Shown here: piece after piece, positions 8,498 to 17,072 of the stretch
Layout of the letters: every line of letters starts with the position of its first letter
Numbering within the stretch: position 1 is the stretch's first letter
DNA from: Limnohabitans sp. Jir72
GTDB lineage: Bacteria > Pseudomonadota > Gammaproteobacteria > Burkholderiales > Burkholderiaceae_C
Reading direction: 5' to 3'
DNA: 64,000 nt
Assembly: GCF_003063575.1 (NCBI RefSeq)
Contig: NZ_NESC01000006.1
Coordinates: 186,001 to 250,000 of the forward strand
Position numbers and translations under genes: made by a program
The notes under the pieces: generated by a model
Database searches by the model: none
What the model was told of the DNA's origin: nothing
The model's input: only the letters and a program-made list of their open reading frames with translations

Positions 8498-10003
8498 ATG
8501 AACACCACCACCCACACCCTCGTCCAAAAGCTCTGGAACTATTGCAGCGTGCTGCGCGACGACGGCATGAGCTACGGCGACTATGTGGAGCAGCTGACGT
8601 ATTTGCTGTTCCTCAAGATGGCCGACGAGCGCAGCCAGCCGCCTTACAACCAGACCAGCATCGTGCCCGCCGCCTATGCCTGGCCCACGCTGTTGGGGCG
8701 CGATGGCGATGACCTGTTTGACCACTACCGCCACGCGCTGGAAAAGCTGGGCCAAGAAAAGGGCACGCTGGGCCTGATCTTTGCCAAGGCGCAAAACAAG
8801 TTTCAAGACCCGGCCAAGCTGCGCCGCGTGATTGTGGATTTGATCGACGCCGAGACCTGGACGGTGCTGGGCGCGGATGTGAAGGGCGACGCCTACGAGG
8901 GCTTGCTGGAGAAGAACGCGCAAGACACCAAGAGTGGGGCGGGGCAATACTTCACGCCGCGTGCGCTGATCGCGGCCATGGTCGAGTGCATCGACCCCAA
9001 GCCCGCTGAGCGCGTGTGCGACCCGGCCTGCGGCACGGGCGGCTTTTTGTTCAGCGCCCACCAGCATGTGGTGGACCACCACCCCAACCTGACCAAAGAT
9101 GAGAAAAAGCACCTGAAAGAAAGCGCTTTTGTGGGCTTTGAGCTGGTGCAGGCCACCGCCCGCGTGTGCGCCATGAACTTGCTGCTGCACGGCATTGGCT
9201 CTGAAAAGTCGGTGCCCGTGCGCGTGGGCGATGCGCTGGGCGCTGACCCCGGTGAGCGCTTTGAGGTGGTGCTGGCCAACCCGCCGTTTGGCAAGAAGAG
9301 CAGTACCGTGATCGTGGGCGAAGACGGCCGCACCAGCACCGAAAAAGACACGATCGAGCGCGACGACTTTTGGGCCACCACCAGCAACAAGCAGCTGAAC
9401 TTTGTGCAGCACATCAAAACCCTGCTGGCCATCCATGGCCGGGCGGCGGTGGTGTTGCCTGACAACGTGCTGTTTGAAGGCGGCGCGGGCGAGACTATTC
9501 GCAAAAAGCTGCTGCACGAATGCGACTTGCACACGCTGCTGCGCTTGCCCACGGGCCTGTTTTATGCGCAGGGCGTGAAGGCGAACGTGCTGTTTTTTGA
9601 CAAGAAGCCCGCTTCTGAAAAACCTTGGACGCAAAAGCTGTGGATTTACGACCTGCGCACCAACAAGCATTTCACGCTCAAAACCAACCCGATGCGCCGG
9701 GCGGATTTGGACGAGTTTGTGCAGCTGTACAAGGTGGGCAAGCGCCACGAGCGTACTGATACCTGGACCGCTGAGAACCCCGATGGCCGCTGGCGTGCTT
9801 ACAGCTACGACGAGCTGATCGCCCGCGACAAGACCAGCCTGGACATCTTCTGGCTCAAAGACGAAAGCCTGGCTGACAGCGACAATCTTCCTGCCCCTGC
9901 AGTGATTGCCCAAGAAATTGTGGAGGACCTGCAGGCCGCGTTGGAGCAATTCAAGCTGATTGCGGGTGATTTGGGGGCAGAAGTGCCCGAAGAGGCGGTT
10001 TAA
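8498..10003 (+). CDS. hsdM: Type I restriction-modification N6-adenine methyltransferase subunit M
   Basis: 'DPACGTGGF' SAM motif, 'NPPFGKKS' catalytic motif, N-terminal HsdM_N-like helical region. Confidence 0.95.
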   Translation: MNTTTHTLVQKLWNYCSVLRDDGMSYGDYVEQLTYLLFLKMADERSQPPYNQTSIVPAAYAWPTLLGRDGDDLFDHYRHALEKLGQEKGTLGLIFAKAQNKFQDPAKLRRVIVDLIDAETWTVLGADVKGDAYEGLLEKNAQDTKSGAGQYFTPRALIAAMVECIDPKPAERVCDPACGTGGFLFSAHQHVVDHHPNLTKDEKKHLKESAFVGFELVQATARVCAMNLLLHGIGSEKSVPVRVGDALGADPGERFEVVLANPPFGKKSSTVIVGEDGRTSTEKDTIERDDFWATTSNKQLNFVQHIKTLLAIHGRAAVVLPDNVLFEGGAGETIRKKLLHECDLHTLLRLPTGLFYAQGVKANVLFFDKKPASEKPWTQKLWIYDLRTNKHFTLKTNPMRRADLDEFVQLYKVGKRHERTDTWTAENPDGRWRAYSYDELIARDKTSLDIFWLKDESLADSDNLPAPAVIAQEIVEDLQAALEQFKLIAGDLGAEVPEEAV

Positions 10004-10011
10004 TTGTGGCC

Positions 10012-11151
10012 ATGAACAAAACCGATCAGATGAGTTTTTTCGGCTTTGAAGCTGAGCCTGCAGTCAAGCCCGCAGCCGCCAAGCCTGCCAAAGCCAAAGC
10101 CGGAAAGCCTGCGGCACCAGCGGTCAAGTTGCCTGACTTGGTCCTCGCGGAGTCGGCACCGCCCGCCATGTCCGCAGAACAAACCCCGACTTTGTCGCAG
10201 GCACCAGCGACCACCTTGTCCGAGCCCCTGGATGCCAGTGCTGCGCCCGCTGATGAGCATGAGGCCATGGCGCAGGCCCTGGCGCAGCACCCTGACTTTC
10301 GCGTGCTGCGCCGCCTGCGGCCGCGCACCGACTACGGCCCGGTCAGCGGCCAAAGCACGCGGCGCGTGATCGTGCTCGACACCGAAACCACGGGCCTCGA
10401 TGCGCGCAACGAAAAGGTCATCGAGCTGGCCATGTTGTCTGTGCTGGTGGACACCGCCACCGGCCAGCCCGTGGGTCCGGTCACCCTCTACGAGTCGTTT
10501 GAAGACCCCGGCAAACCCATCCCGCCGCAGATCACCGAGATCACCGGCATCGACGACAGCATGGTCCAAGGCCAGCGCATCGATGACGCGGCTGTGACCG
10601 CGCTGGTCGAGCAAGCCGACTTGATCGTCGCGCACAACGCCGGTTTTGACCGCCCCTTTGTAGAAAGCCGCTGGCCCGTCTTTGCACGCAAGGCCTGGAA
10701 TTGCTCGTTTGCCGGCATCGATTGGAAAAAAGAAGGCAGCGGCTCGGCCAAGCTGGAGTTTTTGGCCTCCGAGCGCGGCTGGTTCTACGATGCGCACCGC
10801 GCCCAGGTGGACTGCCATGCGCTCTTGCAGGTCTTGTCTTCACCTTTGGCGGACGGCCAGACCGGCTTGTCGCGCCTGTTGAACGGGGCAGGGCAGACCC
10901 GCTACAAATTGCGGGCCACCGGCGCCCCGTTTGAAGCCAAAGACAAGCTCAAGTCGCGCGGCTACCGCTGGGACGGCGAAGGCCGCGTCTGGTGGTGCAG
11001 CTTGTCGTCTGACGACTTGCTCGACGCCGAATGCGCTTGGCTGCGTTCCGAGGTCTATGGTCAGCGCAGCGCCCGCGTACAACTTGAAGCCATGGACAGC
11101 CTGGTGCAGTTCTCCAGCCGTGCGGGCCAGGTGTCAGACCGAAGCCTTTGA
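10012..11151 (+). CDS. 3'-5' exonuclease domain protein (DEDDh, DnaQ-like) with Ala/Pro/Lys-rich N-terminus
   Basis: 'VIVLDTETTGLDARNEKVIELAMLSV', 'ITGIDDSMV', 'LIVAHNAGFDRPF', 'HRAQVDCHALLQVL' (Exo I/II/III motifs); starts 8 nt after the hsdM stop. Confidence 0.85.
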   Translation: MNKTDQMSFFGFEAEPAVKPAAAKPAKAKAGKPAAPAVKLPDLVLAESAPPAMSAEQTPTLSQAPATTLSEPLDASAAPADEHEAMAQALAQHPDFRVLRRLRPRTDYGPVSGQSTRRVIVLDTETTGLDARNEKVIELAMLSVLVDTATGQPVGPVTLYESFEDPGKPIPPQITEITGIDDSMVQGQRIDDAAVTALVEQADLIVAHNAGFDRPFVESRWPVFARKAWNCSFAGIDWKKEGSGSAKLEFLASERGWFYDAHRAQVDCHALLQVLSSPLADGQTGLSRLLNGAGQTRYKLRATGAPFEAKDKLKSRGYRWDGEGRVWWCSLSSDDLLDAECAWLRSEVYGQRSARVQLEAMDSLVQFSSRAGQVSDRSL

Positions 11152-11170
11152 CTGCCGACTGAGTTTCCGA

Positions 11171-11875
11171 TCAAACCCCGTAACGGTCGCGGTAGGCCTG
11201 CACTTTGGGCAGGTGCTGGCCCATCTCGTTGCCGTCTTGCGCGGAGAGGTAGGCCAACAAGTCCGACAGCTGCGCGATGCAGCACACGCCCATGCCCAAG
11301 GTGTTGCGCACGTATTGCACGGCGCTGTGGGGCACGTCTTGCACCGAGCCGTCGGCTTGTTTTTCGGTGGCCATTTCCTGACGGTCCAAAGCAATGGCCA
11401 TGGCATGCGGGGTGGCGCCAGCGGCTTTGATCAAAGCAATCGATTCGCGCGCGGCGGTGCCCGCGCTCATGACGTCGTCCACGATCAGCACGCGGCCTTT
11501 GAGTGGGGCGCCAACCAAGGAGCCGCCTTCGCCGTGGTCTTTGGCTTCTTTGCGGTTGTAGGCAAAGGGCACGTTTTTGCCCAAACGGGCCAGCTCGATG
11601 GCCACGGCCGCACCCAGCGGGATGCCTTTGTAGGCGGGGCCAAAGATCATGTCGAACTCGATGCCGCTGGCCAGCAGGGCTTTTGCATAAAATTGCGCCA
11701 GTCGGCTGAGCTTGGCGCCATCGTCAAACAGACCGGCGTTGAAAAAGTAAGGGCTCATGCGGCCCGCTTTGGTTTTGAATTCACCGAAGCGCAGCACGCC
11801 CGATTCGATTGCAAACTGCACAAATTCTTGAGCGAGCGCCTGCATGTTGGCGCTGCTTGCCTGTTCTGTCACCAT
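11171..11875 (-). CDS. pyrE: Orotate phosphoribosyltransferase
   Basis: PRPP motif '[14 protein letters not shown]', '[11 protein letters not shown]', '[15 protein letters not shown]'. Confidence 0.95.
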   Translation of the reverse strand: MVTEQASSANMQALAQEFVQFAIESGVLRFGEFKTKAGRMSPYFFNAGLFDDGAKLSRLAQFYAKALLASGIEFDMIFGPAYKGIPLGAAVAIELARLGKNVPFAYNRKEAKDHGEGGSLVGAPLKGRVLIVDDVMSAGTAARESIALIKAAGATPHAMAIALDRQEMATEKQADGSVQDVPHSAVQYVRNTLGMGVCCIAQLSDLLAYLSAQDGNEMGQHLPKVQAYRDRYGV

Positions 11876-12677
11876 GGGGAAATCCTTGTTCAAACTCACC
11901 AGCCTCAACCTCAACGGCATCCGTTCGGCCACGACCAAAGGGGTCGAAGCTTGGCTGGCGCAAGAGAACCCCGATTGTATTTGCGTGCAAGAGGTCAAAG
12001 CCCAGGCCCCCGATGTGGCGGGCAAGTTCGAAGAGTTGGCCGGGCTGAAGGGCCATTTTCACTTTGCCCAGAAGAAGGGCTACTCGGGTGTGGGTGTGTA
12101 CACCCGCCACGAGCCCAGCGATGTGGTCATCGGCTTTGACGGCGACGAGTTCGATGCCGAGGGGCGCTATGCCGAGGTGCGTTTTGACACGCCCGCCCGC
12201 AAGCTGTCGATCATCAGCGTGTATTTCCCGAGCGGCTCGTCGGGCCCCGAGCGGCAAGAAGCCAAGTTCCGCTTTTTGGACAAGATGTACCCGCACCTGA
12301 TGGCCCTCAAAGCTGAGCGCGATTTTGTGGTGTGCAGCGATGTGAACATTGCGCACCAGCAGGCCGACTTGAAGAACTGGAAGGGCAACCTCAAGAACAG
12401 CGGTTTCTTGCCCGAAGAGCGCAACTGGATGACCAAGCTGACCACCGAAGGTGGCGTGGTGGACGTGTACCGGCACCTCAAGCCTGAGACCACCGACGAT
12501 TGCTACACCTGGTGGAGCAACCGGGGTCAGGCGTATGCCAAGAACGTGGGCTGGCGTTTGGACTACCACTTGGCCACGCCGACCGTGGCCCATGCGGCCC
12601 GGGCCGAATCCATCTACAAAGGCGAGAAGTTTTCAGACCATGCGCCGATCACGATCGAGTATGACTTGAGCTTGTGA
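11874..12677 (+). CDS. xth: Exodeoxyribonuclease III family protein
   Basis: '[12 protein letters not shown]', '[12 protein letters not shown]', '[17 protein letters not shown]', '[10 protein letters not shown]', '[13 protein letters not shown]'. Confidence 0.92.
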   Translation: MGKSLFKLTSLNLNGIRSATTKGVEAWLAQENPDCICVQEVKAQAPDVAGKFEELAGLKGHFHFAQKKGYSGVGVYTRHEPSDVVIGFDGDEFDAEGRYAEVRFDTPARKLSIISVYFPSGSSGPERQEAKFRFLDKMYPHLMALKAERDFVVCSDVNIAHQQADLKNWKGNLKNSGFLPEERNWMTKLTTEGGVVDVYRHLKPETTDDCYTWWSNRGQAYAKNVGWRLDYHLATPTVAHAARAESIYKGEKFSDHAPITIEYDLSL

Positions 12678-12712
12678 GCCGCAGCCCGTGCGCTGCAGGT
12701 CACCCGGCAGAC

Positions 12713-13375
12713 TCAACGTGTGTAGGTGAGCATTCGGCCTTTATAGGCAGGCTCTTTGCCCTGGGCGGCCTGGTCCAGCACGCGCTCATGCATCGCAAAG
12801 CCCACCCGCGCCATGTGCTTGTGGAAAGCCGCCCGGTTGCCGCGGTTGGGGTCGACCACCCAAATTTCCGAGCTGGCTGCGGCATGTGCATCAATGAACT
12901 GCGCTAAGGTGCCAGCCTCATCGCGTTCGTACAAGACGTCGCTGCCCACGATCAAATCAAACAAGCCCAGCAGAGGCGCATCGTGCGGCTGTGTGAGTAC
13001 AGGCATGCCATCGTCGCGAACGGCTGCGGTGCCCCACAAGCCGTGCCGGTATTCGATCGGGCGAAGCTTGTTCAGGCGGGTGTTGTTGTCCAGAAACGCA
13101 TGCGTCAGCGGATGGCAATCGCTGGCCGTGACGTTGGCACCGCGCCGTTGCGCCACCAAGCTGGACAAGCCCAGACCGCAGCCAATTTCCAGAATGCGCT
13201 CACCCGTCACAGGGCGCAGTGCCATGCGTTCCGCCATGCGCGAACCCGAGGGCCAGAGCAAGCCAAACAAAGGCCAAGTGGCCGATGAAATGCCCAAATT
13301 GAGGGCTTCTTCGAGCGGGTCATGGAATTGGTTTTTGTCGAGCAGGGAGCGAATGATCAGGTCATTCACGCCCAA
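12713..13375 (-). CDS. Class I SAM-dependent methyltransferase
   Basis: 'ILEIGCGLGLSSLVAQRRGANVTASDCHP' and 'DLIVGSDVLY'; the start is non-canonical in the track (TTG) and uncertain. Confidence 0.8.
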   Translation of the reverse strand: MGVNDLIIRSLLDKNQFHDPLEEALNLGISSATWPLFGLLWPSGSRMAERMALRPVTGERILEIGCGLGLSSLVAQRRGANVTASDCHPLTHAFLDNNTRLNKLRPIEYRHGLWGTAAVRDDGMPVLTQPHDAPLLGLFDLIVGSDVLYERDEAGTLAQFIDAHAAASSEIWVVDPNRGNRAAFHKHMARVGFAMHERVLDQAAQGKEPAYKGRMLTYTR

Positions 13376-13591
13376 AACAGAAATGCTTTCCTGTTTGGTC
13401 AGGTAGCCGGTGGGTCTTGTGAGCAGATGGGCAATCGAGGCCAGTGCGGGTACATCAGGTCAGCGGGCACTGGACAGCTGACTGTACTGCAGATGTCACA
13501 ACCCGTGCGCTGGCTTTACAGGAGCCGCAACCGCTGCGCGATCGGTTGCTGACCCAAGCACTTGAATCGCGGACGGTACTGCGCCAGAAGC

Positions 13592-14233
13592 TCAAGCCCG
13601 ATCGCGCACATAAGGGTTGGACTGGCGCTCGCGGCCAAACGTGCTCTCAGGACCGTGCCCCGGAATGAACACCGTGTTGTTACCCATGGGCCACAGGCGC
13701 TCTTTGATGCTGTTGATCAGGTCTTCGTGGTTGCCTTGCGGGAAGTCCGTGCGGCCGATGCTGCCAGCAAACAGCACATCGCCCACAAAGGCGCGCTGGA
13801 TGTCGGGTGAGTAAAACACCACATGGCCAGGCGTGTGGCCAGGGCAGTGGCGCACTTGCAGGGTGTGGCTGCCCAGTGTCACCGTGTCCCCGTCAGCAAG
13901 CCAGCGGGTGGGCTTGAAAGCGCGTGCGGGTGGAAAGCCGTACATGGACGCAGCCTGCGTGAGGCCGTCGATCCAGAACTGGTCAGCCGGATGCGGGCCG
14001 ATGATGGGCAACTGCAATTGCTCGGCCAGATCGGCTGTGCCTGCGGCATGGTCCACATGACCATGGGTGATCCAGATTTGTTCGAGTTGGAGGCCCAGCT
14101 GCTTGACCGCACCCAGCAGCACAGGCAGATCGCCCCCCGGATCAATGACCGCCGCTTGGCGCGTCTGGTCGTCCCAGACCAGAGAGCAGTTTTGCTGGAA
14201 GGGCGTGACGGGGATGGTTTGGTATTTCAGCAT
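13592..14233 (-). CDS. MBL-fold metallo-hydrolase (glyoxalase II-like)
   Basis: 'THGHVDHAAG' metal-binding motif, 'HCPGHTPGHVVFY', 'FVGDVLFAGSIGRTD', 'IPGHGPEST'. Confidence 0.9.
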   Translation of the reverse strand: MLKYQTIPVTPFQQNCSLVWDDQTRQAAVIDPGGDLPVLLGAVKQLGLQLEQIWITHGHVDHAAGTADLAEQLQLPIIGPHPADQFWIDGLTQAASMYGFPPARAFKPTRWLADGDTVTLGSHTLQVRHCPGHTPGHVVFYSPDIQRAFVGDVLFAGSIGRTDFPQGNHEDLINSIKERLWPMGNNTVFIPGHGPESTFGRERQSNPYVRDRA

Positions 14234-14258
14234 CCCTGAATTATCAGGGCGTTGACCA

Positions 14259-15872
14259 TCAACCCGCAGCCTCGGCCTCGTTCTTGCCCTCGGCGCGATA
14301 CCCTGCCAGCACGGCATCCCATGGCACCACCCCCACGCGGTTCGCCCAGGCTTGCCAATCGGCCACCAATGCGTGAACGATGTTGGGGTGCTGTGCAGCC
14401 AGATCCGTTGTTTCGGCCCGATCGGTGTCCATGTCATAAAGCTCCCAGGGCTTGGGGTACTCGCGCACGAGTTTCCAGCGACCCAGGCGGATGGCCGCGT
14501 TCCCGGTGTGCTCCCAATGCAGGGCATGGTCAGTTGCGGGGTCGCCGCGCAAAACAGGCAGAAGGCTGCAGCCTTCGCACCTCGGAACAGGTCGGTCTTG
14601 GAAGCTTTCTGGGTAAGGGACTTGCGTTGCCTCCAAGATCGTCGGCAACACGTCGGTCAGCTGTGACGGTGACCTGACAATGGCACCCGTGTCCAGCCCC
14701 CCCGCAGGCCAATGCACGATCAAGGGGGTGGAGATGCCGCCCTCATGCGTCCAGCGCTTGTACAGCCGAAAAGGCGTGTTGGACAGGTTGGCCCAGGCAC
14801 GACCATAGCTGGCGTAGGTGTCTTCCGGCCCTGGCACGATGGCGGGTTCGTTGCCCACTTGCAGCTCGCGACCATTTCGTGGCTTGAGGCGATCCAAATC
14901 CGGCCTGCGGTTTTTGAACGCTTGCGCGCTGCTGTCCAGCGGAAGCACTTCAGCACAAGCGCCGTTGTCCGACATGAAGAACACCAGGGTGTTCTCCAGT
15001 TGACCGGTCTCTTCAAGGGTGGCGAGGATGTCGCCGATGCCCTGATCCATTCGGTGCACCTGGGCTGCATAGACTTCCATGCGGCGGGCTTCCCAAGCTT
15101 TGTTTTCCGCCTGCTCCCAAGCGGGTTCCTCGGTGTCGCGCTCACAGGCCTGCACGGCATCCGCGAGCAGCCCGGATTCACGCAGTTTCTGCATCCGCCG
15201 TTCACGCAGCACATCCCAGCCTTCGTCGTAACGGCCACGGTATTTGGCGATGTCCTTTTCATGCGCTTGAAGCGGCCAGTGCGGCGCGGTGTAGGCGACA
15301 TACATGAAGAACGGTTGCTTGAGCTGTGACTGTTCACGCACAAAGGTGCAGGCTTCTTGCGAGATCGCGTCGGTGTAGTAGTAGTCCGCTTGCTCCGTGG
15401 CTTCGGCTTCTGCGTTGCGTTCACCGCGGGTCAGCGATGCGGGCTGGAAGTAGGAGCACGAACCCGCAAGCGTTCCGTAAAAGTGATCGAATCCGCGCCG
15501 TGTGGGCCATGCGCCATTGACCTGCCGGATGTTCGAGGCCAGATGCCACTTGCCCACGAGGGAGGTCGCATAGCCCGCTGCAGACAGGATTTCGGCCACG
15601 GTGACGCAGTCGTCATGGAGGGAGCCCGGGTAGCCATGCGGACGATCGTCCTTGGTGAGGATGCCGATGCCCGTTTGGTGTGGATGAAGGCCCGTCAAGA
15701 CCGAAGCCCTTGAAGGGCTGCAGCGGGCCGTGTTGTAGAACTGGGAGAAGCGCACACCACCGGCTGCCAGTCGGTCGATGTGCGGGGTTTCAATCTCGCT
15801 GCCGTAACAGCCGATGTCGGAGAATCCCATGTCATCGGCCAGGATCAGGAGTACGTTGGGTTGGTTTGCCAT
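14259..15872 (-). CDS. Sulfatase (arylsulfatase-like, Cys-type)
   Basis: 'PNVLLILADDMGFSDIGCYGSEIETPHID', 'CSPSRASVLTG' (C-x-P-S-R formylglycine site), 'HWPLQAH'. Confidence 0.93.
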   Translation of the reverse strand: MANQPNVLLILADDMGFSDIGCYGSEIETPHIDRLAAGGVRFSQFYNTARCSPSRASVLTGLHPHQTGIGILTKDDRPHGYPGSLHDDCVTVAEILSAAGYATSLVGKWHLASNIRQVNGAWPTRRGFDHFYGTLAGSCSYFQPASLTRGERNAEAEATEQADYYYTDAISQEACTFVREQSQLKQPFFMYVAYTAPHWPLQAHEKDIAKYRGRYDEGWDVLRERRMQKLRESGLLADAVQACERDTEEPAWEQAENKAWEARRMEVYAAQVHRMDQGIGDILATLEETGQLENTLVFFMSDNGACAEVLPLDSSAQAFKNRRPDLDRLKPRNGRELQVGNEPAIVPGPEDTYASYGRAWANLSNTPFRLYKRWTHEGGISTPLIVHWPAGGLDTGAIVRSPSQLTDVLPTILEATQVPYPESFQDRPVPRCEGCSLLPVLRGDPATDHALHWEHTGNAAIRLGRWKLVREYPKPWELYDMDTDRAETTDLAAQHPNIVHALVADWQAWANRVGVVPWDAVLAGYRAEGKNEAEAAG

Positions 15873-15910
15873 GGGTCTTGCATTCAATGGGCACCGCTGG
15901 GTGTCCGGGA

Positions 15911-16939
15911 TCAGTCGAAAGTGATCTTGGCTTTCTTGACCAATTGACCGATCTGGTCATAGGACTTTTGCAGCGCCTGGGCATACTCCACAGGCGTTGA
16001 TGCGAACGGGGTGAATCCGGCGTTCTCCAGTTGCTGGCGAATGTCAGCTTGCTCCAGCAGCCGCTTGATTTCGGCGTTGATCCGAGTCACGGCACCTGCA
16101 GGCGAGCCGGTCGGCATCAGCAGGCCCCAATAGTTGCCAAACGAGAACGCCGGCACGCCCGACTCCGCGATGCTTGGCACGTTCGGCAGCACCGCAATGC
16201 GTTCGGCGGTCACAGCCAGTGCTTTGAGCTTGCCTGCCTTGACCTGCGAGAGGGCACTGCCGTCGATCAACAAGTCGATGTGCCCACCGAGCAAGTCATT
16301 GAGCGCAGGCGCACCACCGCGGTAAGGGACGTGGACGATGTCCAGACCTGCCGCCGCCTGCAGGGCTTCGAGGCACAGGTGACCCATGGTGCCGTTGCCT
16401 GCGGTGCCGCATTTGTATTTGCCCGGGTTGGCCTTGGCCAGTGCCAAAAATTCTTGGAACGACTTGGCCGGAAAATCAGGCAAGGCGGTCACGACGATCG
16501 AGACTTTGGCCAGGGTTGAGACGGCGACAAAGTCTTTGGCCGGGTCGTAAGGCACATTGGGCTGGGCGTATCGGCTGACGACCAGGTCGCTGAGATTGCC
16601 CAGCCCCAGGGTGTGACCATCGGCGAGTGCGCGGGCAGCAGCTGTCATCCCGATCACGCCACCGGCACCTGCGCGGTTTTCCACGACCACAGGCTGGCCG
16701 AGTGCCTTGGCCAGCGGCACGGAGAAAATGCGGGCCAGAATGTCCGTGTTGCCACCGGGTGGGTTCGGCACGATCAGTGTGAGGGCTTTGCTCGGATAGC
16801 TGGGCTGGGCGCGTACGGCGGTGGGCAAAATCGCTGCGGCCACGCCTGCAGATGCCGCACCAAGCAAAGTGCGGCGCTTGAAGGCAAGTTCTGTGAAGCC
16901 CTCAACCAAACGCAGCGATCGGCCATTGAAAAATTTCAT
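15911..16939 (-). CDS. Bug-family (TctC-like) tripartite tricarboxylate transporter substrate-binding protein
   Basis: Signal peptide, 'YPSKALTLIVPNPPGGNTDILAR', 'VVENRAGAGGVIG', 'GTAGNGTMGHL'. Confidence 0.92.
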   Translation of the reverse strand: MKFFNGRSLRLVEGFTELAFKRRTLLGAASAGVAAAILPTAVRAQPSYPSKALTLIVPNPPGGNTDILARIFSVPLAKALGQPVVVENRAGAGGVIGMTAAARALADGHTLGLGNLSDLVVSRYAQPNVPYDPAKDFVAVSTLAKVSIVVTALPDFPAKSFQEFLALAKANPGKYKCGTAGNGTMGHLCLEALQAAAGLDIVHVPYRGGAPALNDLLGGHIDLLIDGSALSQVKAGKLKALAVTAERIAVLPNVPSIAESGVPAFSFGNYWGLLMPTGSPAGAVTRINAEIKRLLEQADIRQQLENAGFTPFASTPVEYAQALQKSYDQIGQLVKKAKITFD

Positions 16940-17072
16940 GGGGTGTGTCTCCGTGATGGGTGTGCCGAAACAGGGCTTGCCCTTCAAGCCACACAATGAT
17001 CTTATGTCGAGATTTTTCCTGAGGTATCACCCCGACAAGCAGGAGACCCATGCTTTTGAAGATATACCTGAG

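Noticed and set aside
8180-9949. 589-aa minus-strand ORF opposite hsdM
   Set aside because: Low-information His/Gln/Val-rich shadow translation; hsdM motifs on the plus strand are unambiguous.
1-11151. Prophage or integrative element carrying the R-M locus
   Set aside because: No integrase, transposase, capsid, terminase or flanking tRNA seen. It is described only as a defence cluster.
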